A stretch of 64,000 nt of DNA from Methanosarcina flavescens. GTDB lineage: Archaea; Halobacteriota; Methanosarcinia; Methanosarcinales; Methanosarcinaceae. The position numbers and the translations under genes are program-made. The DNA is taken from contig NZ_CP032683.1 of assembly GCF_001304615.2 (NCBI RefSeq), forward strand, positions 620,001 through 684,000, given 5' to 3'. The notes beneath the pieces were generated by a model. That model had not been told where the DNA came from. It was given only the letters and a program-made list of their open reading frames with translations, and made no database searches. Below are positions 18,846-27,022 of the stretch, piece by piece (positions within the stretch are counted from its first letter, which is position 1; each line of letters starts with the position of its first letter).

Positions 18846-19509
18846 AGCCGAAGTCTCCGCTTTTATTTTCCTTTTTGATGCACTTATTCTTCAGGAGCTG
18901 ATGCGAACGTTTTTCCTGTATTTTTGCTTTGAACCATTTTTCCCTTTCAAAATATCCTGTAGCCTCAAGAATAGCCTGAACTTCTCCATGGGTATTCCTT
19001 ACATCCCTGGAACTGAGCCCCAGTTCAACACGGGTTGATTCAAGATTCTTTTTAATCCTTATCCAGCGCTCTCCCAGATCTCTTTCCATATTCTTAATTC
19101 CGGCGCCTGGTACTTTGCTGGCTCCTTTTTCTGCAAGATATTCTCCTATCTCAAGGAAATAGACAAGCTTTTCAACTCCTATACCATGGTTAATAGCCAT
19201 CTGCCTCAGCACCTGCACAATTGTTACAGGGCTGTTATTTCTGGGACAGCGCAGGTTGCAGGAATAGCAATAGAAGCAGGACCAGATCATTTCGGACTCA
19301 AGCACACTCCGGTCGTTTTCCAGCACCTTTTTCACAATCTGACGCGGATTGTAGTCGGTAAATCGAGCTGCAGGACAGGAAGCCGTGCAGGCTCCGCATT
19401 GAATACAGCGGTCAAGCCCCAGAGAGGCAGGTGTCCGGACGCTCTTCTTTGCGGTTTCTGCTAGGGTATTACATTCCGGTGTATCATACTCGTTTACATA
19501 TGGAATCAT
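18799..19509 (-). CDS. hdrC: Heterodisulfide reductase subunit C (soluble type)
   Basis: Electron-transfer subunit linking HdrA to HdrB. The 236 residues carry two [4Fe-4S] motifs near the N-terminus: CIQCGACTASCP followed by NPRQIVKKVL, and CFYCYSCNLRCP. A helical C-terminal part contains the IxxQVLRQMAI type segment. Its ATG overlaps the hdrA stop codon (ATGA), and its 3' end overlaps hdrB, so the three are one operon. The C-terminal 60 residues are lysine-rich and longer than in minimal HdrC proteins. Confidence 0.9.
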   Translation of the reverse strand: MIPYVNEYDTPECNTLAETAKKSVRTPASLGLDRCIQCGACTASCPAARFTDYNPRQIVKKVLENDRSVLESEMIWSCFYCYSCNLRCPRNNSPVTIVQVLRQMAINHGIGVEKLVYFLEIGEYLAEKGASKVPGAGIKNMERDLGERWIRIKKNLESTRVELGLSSRDVRNTHGEVQAILEATGYFEREKWFKAKIQEKRSHQLLKNKCIKKENKSGDFGFESDREYPGQPAFTI

Positions 19510-21917
19510 TGTATCATCTCCTCCCCTTCCCGGGCAAGGCTGGTAAAAGTGCCTGCTAACCCTTTTGTATCTGGAACATAAGCTTTCTTGAAATAGACTC
19601 GATTTCCTGAATCTCTAATTTCTTCTTTCATTTTCTCGAAATGGCTGACAGTTAAAGGATATATAATCTCGGCTTTCGGGCTGTCTGGAGGATCCTCAAT
19701 AAACAGGACAGCCGATGCCCCGCATTTGAAGGCGTGAAGCAGCAGGTCTTTGTCAACTACAAGGTTTGTTGGTACCTTAATTAACTTGACATTTGAAGGA
19801 TAGTTCAATGCATTATTTCCGATATTGTCACAGGTCAAAGATGCAATCCCACTGTTTACAAAGCCTAGTAGGTCTCCTTGACTGATCACGCCCTCAATTT
19901 CGGCTTTTAGCTGGCTTTTTGTAAAACCTGCAATCTGGATAGCTCCACTCTGACAGAGCCCTGTACAGTAACCGCATCCCGTACAGGCAAGCGGGTCTAC
20001 AGTAACCTTTCCACTCTCATTTATGGAAAAAGCCTCGAACGGACATCTGAGGCATTCCTTACACTGAGTACATAAAAGCGGATTGATAATCGGAATTTCA
20101 TTAATCAAGGTTTTTGGACTGTCTGCAATAAATGCCCTTCCCCTTACCGCCGCAAGCCCTGCCTGGGAAATCGTATCTGTAATATCCTTGGGGCTCTGGG
20201 CAGTGCCGCAGACAAAGATCCCATCAAGTGAGCTGTCTACAGGTCTCAGTTTTGAATGCCTTTCCTTGATAAAACCGCTTTCATCCTGGCTGATATTCAG
20301 TATACTGGCAATTTTTCTGGTTCCCTTAGAAGGAACCATAGCTGCAGATAGTACAACGAGGTCGGCGGGAAGTTCTTTTACTTGCTGGGATAAGGTATCT
20401 TCAAGTTTAACTACAAGGCTCTTATCCTGTTTTTCCACAATTTCCGCTGGTCTTCCCCTTACAAATCTGATACCCATATCCTGAACTGCCCTATAGTAGT
20501 TCTCGTAAAAGCCGAGCGCCCGCAAATCAACATAGCAAATCGTGATCTCAGTACCCGGATATTTTTTCATTATAAGGTTGGAGTGCTTCAGAGCTGCCAT
20601 GCAGCAGTATCTGGAGCAGTAGCGGTTACCACCTTCTTTTTCGTCCCTTGAGCCCACGCACTGGATCATAACTATCCTTTTCGGAGTTCCTGAGTTCTCA
20701 TCAGAAGAATTCTCAGATGAACTTTCGTTCCCACAGATGCCTGTTGAACTGACAGTATCAGGGTAAACGCTGAAATCCGAAGGTCTGAGCAGTGCCCCTT
20801 TTGTAGGACCATTAATCCCAAGCATTCTGGCAAGTTCCATCTGGGTCATTACGTTTTTGAAAATCCCATATCCGTACTGGGGTTTCTGGGATGCGTCATA
20901 CTCTTCAAATCCTGTAGCAACAACAACTGCACCAACATTGAGCTCAATAATCTCTTCTTTTTGCGAAAAATCGATTGCTCCGGATTTGCAGGCTTCCTCA
21001 CATTTTCCACACGTTTCGCCATTTAACTGCAGACATTGATCTGGGTCTATGCAGTAAGTCTTTGGGACGGATTGTGAAAAACGCAGGGAAATTGCTTTTT
21101 TGTCCATATGCCCGCAGTTGAACTCATTTTCAACCAGAACAGGACACATCCGACTGCACCGCCCACAGCCCGTACAGTTGTCACGAACATATCTGGGTTT
21201 TTTCCTTAACCTGACTGTAAAGTTGCCAGCACTTCCGTTTAAGCGTTCTACTTCAGTCAAGGTCAGGAGAGTTATTTTAGGGTTAGCCACTACCTCATTC
21301 ATCAACGGGCTTAAGGAGCACATTGCGCACTCTTCTGCAAGCTTGTCAGGAGAAAAGACCTTGCCTATTTTTGCCATATTCCCACCGATACTGGAATCCT
21401 TCTCAACAAGATAGGTGGGAATTCCATTGTCTGCGAGGTTCACTGCTGCGGTTATCCCTGCAATCCCTCCGCCGATGACAAGGACCTGCGGGACAATATT
21501 TACTTTTATTTCTTCAAGGGGCTCAAGTTTTTCCAGGCGTTTGAGTTTTCCTCGAAGAAGTGAGAGAGCTTTTTCAGTGGCTTTGGCTTTATCCGGATGT
21601 ACCCAGGCACAGTGCTCCCTGAGGTTTGCAATTTCGAGCATTGCACGGTTCAAACCTGCCTCCTGAATGCATTTTTTAAACAGTGTGCCGTGTTTTGAAG
21701 GAGTACACGAACCAATTACTATCCGGTCAAGGTTCCTTTCAGAAATTTTATTTTTGATAAGGGTCTGTCCCTCTCTCGAACAGAGATACTCGTAATCGAA
21801 GACCGGGATCCCTTCTGCCTTAAGAGTTTTCTTAATAGAATTAATTTCGATATGTTCGGAAATATTCCCACTGCAATGGCAGATAAATACAGCGGCTTTG
21901 TCCAGGGCAGAGTTCAT
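19506..21917 (-). CDS. hdrA: Heterodisulfide reductase subunit A, with C-terminal MvhD-like remnant
   Basis: Flavin-containing subunit of cytosolic HdrABC, the site of electron bifurcation or confurcation in this family. The 803-residue protein has an N-terminal cysteine domain (FICHCSGNIS, GSCTPSKH) and an FAD motif GGGIAG at residues 149-154. Iron-sulfur motifs follow: ECAMCSLSP, CTGCGRCSRMCP, CLQLNGETCGKCEEAC, and near residues 620-655 CTQCKECLRCP and CTGCGYCTGLC. The last 120 residues resemble the MvhD/FlpD domain (NYPSNVKLIKVP, LLLHAFKCGASAVLFIED) but lack its [2Fe-2S] cysteine pattern. Such fusions are known for the F420H2- and ferredoxin-linked HdrA of Methanosarcina. A TATA-like CTTAAATAC lies upstream; no ribosome site is evident at the ATG. 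Confidence 0.9.
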   Translation of the reverse strand: MNSALDKAAVFICHCSGNISEHIEINSIKKTLKAEGIPVFDYEYLCSREGQTLIKNKISERNLDRIVIGSCTPSKHGTLFKKCIQEAGLNRAMLEIANLREHCAWVHPDKAKATEKALSLLRGKLKRLEKLEPLEEIKVNIVPQVLVIGGGIAGITAAVNLADNGIPTYLVEKDSSIGGNMAKIGKVFSPDKLAEECAMCSLSPLMNEVVANPKITLLTLTEVERLNGSAGNFTVRLRKKPRYVRDNCTGCGRCSRMCPVLVENEFNCGHMDKKAISLRFSQSVPKTYCIDPDQCLQLNGETCGKCEEACKSGAIDFSQKEEIIELNVGAVVVATGFEEYDASQKPQYGYGIFKNVMTQMELARMLGINGPTKGALLRPSDFSVYPDTVSSTGICGNESSSENSSDENSGTPKRIVMIQCVGSRDEKEGGNRYCSRYCCMAALKHSNLIMKKYPGTEITICYVDLRALGFYENYYRAVQDMGIRFVRGRPAEIVEKQDKSLVVKLEDTLSQQVKELPADLVVLSAAMVPSKGTRKIASILNISQDESGFIKERHSKLRPVDSSLDGIFVCGTAQSPKDITDTISQAGLAAVRGRAFIADSPKTLINEIPIINPLLCTQCKECLRCPFEAFSINESGKVTVDPLACTGCGYCTGLCQSGAIQIAGFTKSQLKAEIEGVISQGDLLGFVNSGIASLTCDNIGNNALNYPSNVKLIKVPTNLVVDKDLLLHAFKCGASAVLFIEDPPDSPKAEIIYPLTVSHFEKMKEEIRDSGNRVYFKKAYVPDTKGLAGTFTSLAREGEEMIQ

Positions 21918-22485
21918 TATACTAAACTTTTAGGGATTTGTATTTAAGATTTGCCAAAATAACCGATATTAATGTCACAATAAGGTAAAAATATGAGTCT
22001 TATCTGCAAAAAGAGGACAAATTCTGAGAAAAAAGGGTCTTTGACTTTCCATTTATTAAATTAGTTACATAATTATATTCACTCAGCAAAAGAAAGTTGA
22101 CACTTTTATCTTCAGGCTAAAGACTCAAGGGTTTTACACTGCTTAATATAAACGAACTTTTAGGTCAGGATTTATAATCTATTATTAATTCTGCAAATTG
22201 GGGATTTCTGTGCCTAAAAGAATAGGATGTATTATTGTCAGGAAGTTTTTATACGCATATAATTATATATAAGGAGAAAGTATTATTTAAATCAACTGAG
22301 AAAAACAGATTTTGTTAGATACTCCACAGATCCGAAACTCATATAAATAGAAATATATTTAATAAAGGCAATAAAAGATAGTAAAAATAACATATCTAAA
22401 ATAATATGTTTCTATTAATCTGATAATACTGGACGAGAAAGGCATTTGAAGCGATTACAAGCTGCTCTTCCAGTATAAATGGTAG
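21918..22485. other. Divergent promoter region between hdrA and a regulator gene
   Basis: About 570 bp with promoters facing both ways. On the plus side TTTTATACGCATATAATTATATATAAGGAG (in pieces, 22249-22275) is strongly TATA-like. On the minus side TTAAATAC lies about 30 bp before the hdrA ATG. No gene seen. Confidence 0.45.
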
Positions 22486-22887
22486 ATGATAATTGTGGCA
22501 GATAATGAGTTTACATCAGAGGACAATGACTTTAAGATGGGAGAGGTTGAGTATGAGATAGTAGAGCTTTTAAGAAAGCTTAATATCAGCAGGCCAGTAG
22601 CTCTCACCCTTGCATGCCTCTCCAAAGGAGAGGAGATCTCTTCCCAGTGTATCGAGATGGTATCAGGTTTGAGGCAGCCAGAAGTTAGCATTGCAATGCG
22701 CTATCTTCGTGAAAATGACTGGGTAGACATGCGGGAAGAAAAGAAGAACCAGGGCAAAGGCAGACCTATCAAGTTGTATAAACTGACGGTCCAGATGGAA
22801 ACGATTATCAACACAATAGAGGAAAACGTAATGGCTGAAAGTAAGGCAGTACTTCAGAATATAGAGCGCCTTAAGAATCTTTCCTGA
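22486..22887 (+). CDS. Winged-helix transcriptional regulator, paralog 1
   Basis: A 133-residue DNA-binding protein. A central winged helix-turn-helix reads NISRPVALTLACLSKGEEISS, then SGLRQPEVSIAMRYLRENDWVD (recognition helix), with the wing EEKKNQGKGRPIKLYKL. It is followed by a C-terminal helix likely for dimerisation (ETIINTIEENVMAES). This resembles archaeal ArsR/TrmB-like regulators specific to Methanosarcina. It has a close paralog 730 bp downstream and lies divergent from the hdr operon, so control of hdr is possible but unproven. An out-of-frame ATG seven bases upstream is followed by a stop. Confidence 0.75.
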   Translation: MIIVADNEFTSEDNDFKMGEVEYEIVELLRKLNISRPVALTLACLSKGEEISSQCIEMVSGLRQPEVSIAMRYLRENDWVDMREEKKNQGKGRPIKLYKLTVQMETIINTIEENVMAESKAVLQNIERLKNLS

Positions 22888-23618
22888 GACCAGCTAAAAA
22901 TTGAGATGTAACAGATATTTTAACAGATGTTTTCCGTAAATCTTCAAAAACTAGTTTTAATATTTGAGTCTGGGTTTTATAACCCGGATACGACTTCTTA
23001 TAGCTTATATAGGTATTAAACCGTTTATAGACCTTCCGTACTCTTCTAGAATTATATTGCTCATTATCCTTTCTTATAAAATCTTTTTCCATCCCTATAG
23101 TATTAATTTTTTCATCCGGGTATGAATTCGAGAAGGACAGAGGAGGGTAAAATTTCTCGAATAGAGGATTAAGAATACAAACTATACCGGGAAGAAACAT
23201 CTTAATAGAGATAAAGAGGGCATCTTGAAAACTTGATGAGTTTTTGCTTAAAGGGTATACTATAATTTCTTTTTACAGTCTAATAAATTTAGGAGATTGG
23301 TGGAGTAGAAAGCATTGAAACAACCTCAAGCCTTCCTGAAGGCATAAGCTTTCTTTTTTTGATGTTAGATTCTCAAAGCTGAGATTGTGGAGAAACCTTT
23401 GGAAAAGGAATATTACAAAAACTTCTAAAATATATAGTTCCAGAAAATAAAAATTATCAAGTTTTGCCGGAATGAATAAACAGTATTATTCGACCATTTT
23501 AGAATAGGGGAATATTAAAAACAACCTAAAGCATGAGTATAAATCAATAAATATTAAAAAGAAAACATAAGTAAACATTTATATTAATTTACTCTATAAT
23601 GCTTCTTTGGGCGATTAA
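22888..23618. other. Intergenic between the two regulator paralogs
   Basis: About 730 bp. A minus-strand frame of 109 codons (22871-23200) lacks a ribosome site, has no recognisable family and overlaps the regulator 3' end, so it is not accepted. The right end is AT-rich and contains the promoter of the second paralog (TTTATATTAATTTAC near 23577-23592). Confidence 0.4.
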
Positions 23619-24032
23619 ATGGTAGATAAAAGCGGTCCAATAATGGATAATTCTAACACAAAAAATGAGATTCCAGCATCCATGGGATCAAGTGAATATG
23701 AGATGATAGAATTGTTTAGAAGAATTAATGTCAGCAGGCCAATTGCTCTTACGCTTGCATGTCTTTCAAAAGGAGGGGAGATCTCATCCCAAAACATTGA
23801 AATGTTATCAGGCCTGAGGCAACCAGAGGTTAGTGTCGCAATGCGTTATCTCCGCGAAAATAACTGGATTGATATTCGAGAAGAAAAGAAGTCAAAAGGT
23901 AAAGGCAGACCAGTAAAATTATACAGGCTTATAGTGCCAATGGATTGTATTGTCAGCAAGATTGAAGAAGAAATCATAGCCGAAAGCAAAGTCGTGCTCA
24001 GAAATATTGAGCGCCTGAAAAACATTGCCTGA
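23619..24032 (+). CDS. Winged-helix transcriptional regulator, paralog 2
   Basis: A 137-residue protein co-linear with the previous regulator over residues 20-135. The HTH (NVSRPIALTLACLSKGGEISS, SGLRQPEVSVAMRYLRENNWID) and the wing (EEKKSKGKGRPVKLYRL) are almost identical; divergence is concentrated at the N-terminus and in the last helix. The near-identical recognition helix suggests the two bind the same or very similar operators. The N-terminal arm differs (VDKSGPIMDNSN). The spacing and separate upstream AT-rich regions indicate separate transcripts. Target genes are unknown. Confidence 0.75.
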   Translation: MVDKSGPIMDNSNTKNEIPASMGSSEYEMIELFRRINVSRPIALTLACLSKGGEISSQNIEMLSGLRQPEVSVAMRYLRENNWIDIREEKKSKGKGRPVKLYRLIVPMDCIVSKIEEEIIAESKVVLRNIERLKNIA

Positions 24033-24242
24033 AGTTCTTCAAGGGGAATTACCCCACTCAAACTTTTCCCTGGATTAAACTTTTCTGTTGCACTCCTGAT
24101 TTATTAAATAAACCTCTGGAAATTTTACTATTGATTGTGGTGTCTTTAAACTCATTTATACTCAATTTGCGACCCTTTTGAGAAGCAGGATAGAGATATT
24201 AAAAATGAGTAAAAGATGGATAAAGATTCAAAAAATATGTGG

Positions 24243-24316
24243 TGGGCCCGCTGCGATTCGAACGCAGGACCTCACGGTTATCAGCCGTGCGCTCCACCAG
24301 GCTAAGCTACGGGCCC
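24243..24316 (-). tRNA. tRNA-Ile (GAT anticodon), copy 1
   Basis: A 74-nt cloverleaf on the minus strand. The acceptor stem is GGGCCCG / CGGGCCC. The anticodon loop CTGATAA gives GAT. The T-arm is GCGTTCGAATCGC. CCA is encoded directly after the discriminator A (24240-24242). The sequence is identical to copy 2. Confidence 0.95.
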
Positions 24317-24379
24317 AAATGAAGGACAAATACGGTTGTAAAAACCTGAAGTTTTCCTGAAAAAGGATATTGAATTTGG

Positions 24380-24453
24380 TGGGCCCGCTGCGATTCGAAC
24401 GCAGGACCTCACGGTTATCAGCCGTGCGCTCCACCAGGCTAAGCTACGGGCCC
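24380..24453 (-). tRNA. tRNA-Ile (GAT anticodon), copy 2
   Basis: Identical 74-nt gene 137 bp upstream of copy 1 on the same strand, also with encoded CCA (24377-24379). A TATA-like ACTATAAGTAG on the minus strand near 24545 may serve both. Confidence 0.95.
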
Positions 24454-24622
24454 AAATGGCAGGTTTTTTAGAATTATCGAAGTTGAAAGCTTTTTTGGGA
24501 AAGCATCCCAATCCGACAACACTTCTAATACTCAATTTACTACTTATAGTTTTTGCTTGAAGATTTTAAGTCTCTAAATTCCAAAAGTTTATTTACAGGA
24601 TGCCGAGTTTAATAGCGACAGG

Positions 24623-24630
24623 TTTATATA
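24623..24630 (+). promoter_or_regulatory. TATA box for tRNA-Ala
   Basis: TTTATATA about 46 bp before the mature 5' end of tRNA-Ala, a normal archaeal tRNA promoter spacing with a short 5' leader. Confidence 0.55.
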
Positions 24631-24675
24631 AGATACCGAGTGTATGAGGGATGCTGGTTTAAGCAAGCCTTACAT

Positions 24676-24747
24676 GGGCCGGTAGATCAGGGGAAGATCG
24701 CTACCTTGGCATGGTAGAGGCCTCGGGTTCAATTCCCGACCGGTCCA
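24676..24747 (+). tRNA. tRNA-Ala (GGC anticodon)
   Basis: A 72-nt cloverleaf. The acceptor is GGGCCGG / CCGGTCC with one G-T pair. The anticodon arm CTACC-TTGGCAT-GGTAG gives GGC. The T-arm is CGGGTTCAATTCCCG. The discriminator is A and no CCA is encoded. The last 12 nt of the gene and the next two bases are repeated at 28570-28583. Confidence 0.93.
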
Positions 24748-24749
24748 CT
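24736..24749 (+). repeat. Direct repeat at the tRNA-Ala 3' end, left copy (possible att site)
   Basis: CCGACCGGTCCACT spans the last 12 nt of tRNA-Ala and 2 nt beyond. An exact copy lies at 28570-28583, enclosing the methyltransferase and nitrogenase-like cluster. No integrase gene is present. Confidence 0.5.
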
Positions 24750-24934
24750 TAAATATTTTTAACATTCCTGATCAATATCATTATTTTAAGCTTCTTTTTA
24801 CATTATTTAATGAGAGCAAAATGCATTTTTACGAGTTGAGAAGAAGATAGAGGAGTTCTTCTATAACCTACGCGATACCAAACTAAAAAGTAGATATGAT
24901 TTGTTAGAAAACAGGTTTGAGAATTTCAACGAAA

Positions 24935-25567
24935 CTAGCATCTTTTAGAAAATGAATAAATGACGTAATGAGATGCAAATTTAGTGTTAATTTCTATGGG
25001 TTTTAGTTCTTTTATAGCAAAATAAGGTGAAAAAAGATCTCTTATCTCAGACTCTGAAGAAAAATACAGCACAGTTCCCAATTGTGTTTTCCGGAATTTA
25101 CCCGATCCACCAAAGTGTGGATCCTTCTCAGAAAAGCAGACGGAAAGATACTTTGCTCCAGGTTTCAGAAGATTGTATACATTTTCTACATATTTTTTCC
25201 GGTCTTCAGGAAATATGTGGTGCAAGAGTTCCCAGTCATACCCAAATTCAAAAGTTTCTTTTACCTCATGCAGGTCACCAAGGAGATCAGCGACAATAAA
25301 CCTGCACCTGACTCCACGTTTTTGTGCGTTTTCAGTAGCGATCTTTATTGCGGTAGGAGAGCTATCAATACCGGTGACTTCAAATCCCTCGACTGCGAGG
25401 TATATTGCATAGTTGCCGGCACCACAGCCGAGATCGATGGTCTTGCAGGGCTGGACTTTTCCACTATGTACCAGCTCAACAAGTGCATCTGGAGGCATTC
25501 CGCTATTCCAGGGGATTTTATCAAGCGGTACCTTCTGGTAAATTCCATCTACATCGACATACTTCAT
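24935..25567 (-). CDS. Class I SAM-dependent methyltransferase
   Basis: A 210-residue cytosolic methyltransferase. The AdoMet site is motif I TIDLGCGAGNYAIYLA near residue 45, with the acidic ribose-binding residue at EVTGIDSSPTAI. Motif post-II is FIVADLLGD and motif IV is FGYDWELLHH. The C-terminal half (CFSEKDPHFGG, KFRKTQLGTVLYFSS) matches thiopurine/halide-type or small-molecule methyltransferases more than protein or RNA enzymes. GGAGG precedes the ATG. It follows the nitrogenase-like gene by 30 bp on the same strand, so it was the last gene of that operon. Unlike the two genes upstream it is intact. Its substrate is unknown. Confidence 0.78.
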   Translation of the reverse strand: MKYVDVDGIYQKVPLDKIPWNSGMPPDALVELVHSGKVQPCKTIDLGCGAGNYAIYLAVEGFEVTGIDSSPTAIKIATENAQKRGVRCRFIVADLLGDLHEVKETFEFGYDWELLHHIFPEDRKKYVENVYNLLKPGAKYLSVCFSEKDPHFGGSGKFRKTQLGTVLYFSSESEIRDLFSPYFAIKELKPIEINTKFASHYVIYSFSKRC

Positions 25568-25597
25568 AAATGCTACCTCCGTGAGATGATTGATTTT

Positions 25598-27022
25598 TTA
25601 TCTCTTTGCCAGGCATTGCCGGTACATTGTCTCAAGCTCTACAAGGTCGTTTATCGGTGTCGGGATCACCCGCGAGTCATTTTTCATAATCGCTTTTGCG
25701 AGGTCCCGGAAGATTTCTGCTTCCTCTGAAACAGGCTCAGGATACCGTTATATCCGAAGTATTCCCGGTTGATCATCCTGAACTGTCGCACCATCCTGAC
25801 TACCTCAACTACATAGGCAACAGAAAGCCCTTCACTTGCGTGCCTTTCGATAGTACTGCCGAACACGACCTGTGGACTGACCTTCTGGAGATTCTTCCGT
25901 GTTTTATACATGTCTGTTCCATACACGACCTCAGGATTAAGCCTGAGGTTTTTAAGTTCCTTCTCCAGCAATTCCCGTACTGGTCGTTGTGAAGTATAGA
26001 GAGCAATGAGTTCTGGAGTCATCTCCATCTCCTCGGTGATAAAACGAACCAGTGGAATCCCTATTGTAGCATCGGAAACAATTGCTGCCGGGGTTCGGTA
26101 TAGGAATTTTGCCATTGGCCATTTGCGCCTGCATGTCGCCATTATCATACGTTCGCTTTCAACAACCATCTCTTCCGCCATTTTCATCAAATCGAATCTC
26201 TCTCCTAAAGCGGTCAGCCAGCGTTCTGTGTTTGTCATCCCTATAGGCAGGGGTATCCCTTTACAGACCTGCTCTATGCCATATGCTGCAGAAAGGTAAT
26301 CCGCTGCTTTTTGCCCGGCATCATGACTCAAAAGGAGGGACATTTCGGCGGACGCAATATTCTCGACCTCAGCAATTGGGGTTTGGTGTGTGAGCGTGGC
26401 TACAACCTTAATGCCCATCTGGGAGAGAACCTGTTTTACCCACGCGAGGTCTGCTGGCCATGTAGGATTGGCATTTGCGTGAGGAGGGACAAGACAAACC
26501 GAATTCGGGACTTTCTCAACGTCATCTTTTACCAGATTCTTCAGGATTGTATCCAGCGCGATGTCGATGCCATCATACTGACCCCCTAAATCCGGCGCAT
26601 TCAATAGGGACGAGCCTGAACTTTACTTCTGGTTGCAAGGACTCACACACCCCCACGATATCATCTCCAATTATCTCAGGGCCACATGCACTGAGTACAA
26701 ACAGGGCTGAGATCGGCAGATCCTTTGCCTCCCGGATAGTGAGGGCAAGTATAAGTATATCCTCTCCACCATGTACGATCTCGTCCACACATAGCTTCGT
26801 ACATAGGGTCATCGTCTCCATGTAGTCGCATTCCTGTGAGGCAAAAGCATTGTCGACAAGGTACTCGCATCCTTGAGGAGAATGGGCTAACAAGGAAGAA
26901 TTAGATATACCAAGTGCCGTGAGGGCAGCGCCATTGAAAGCACAGCGGAGGTAAGGGTCAGTACAGGCCTCCGAAGATGAAGCCGACGGCACAACTTGTT
27001 CCTTATTTGGTTTTTGTTCCAT
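25598..27022 (-). pseudogene. Nitrogenase component 1-like beta (NifK/NifN-type) gene, frameshifted
   Basis: Reconstructed length is about 475 codons. ATG at 27022 begins MEQKPNKEQ and overlaps the end of the alpha-like gene. The first segment has HSPQGCEYL and SACGPEIIGDD (P-cluster-type cysteines) and ends at CAGFRG. There a run of five G (26582-26586) shifts the frame. Deleting one G restores GFRGQYDGIDIALDTIL. The frame then holds for about 290 codons to YNGILSLFQ, near 25712. There a second shift leads to EEAEIFRDLAKAIM and the true end LAKR at 25598. The sequence is nitrogenase-like, not dark-operative or CfbC/D length. With two lesions it is a pseudogene unless these are sequencing errors. 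Confidence 0.85.

Noticed and set aside
22871-23200. 109-codon minus-strand frame between the regulators
   Set aside because: Overlaps the regulator end, lacks ribosome site and family features.
26573-26604. Programmed frameshift in the nitrogenase-like beta gene
   Set aside because: The G5 run could slip, but further lesions in both genes of the pair make decay the simpler explanation.
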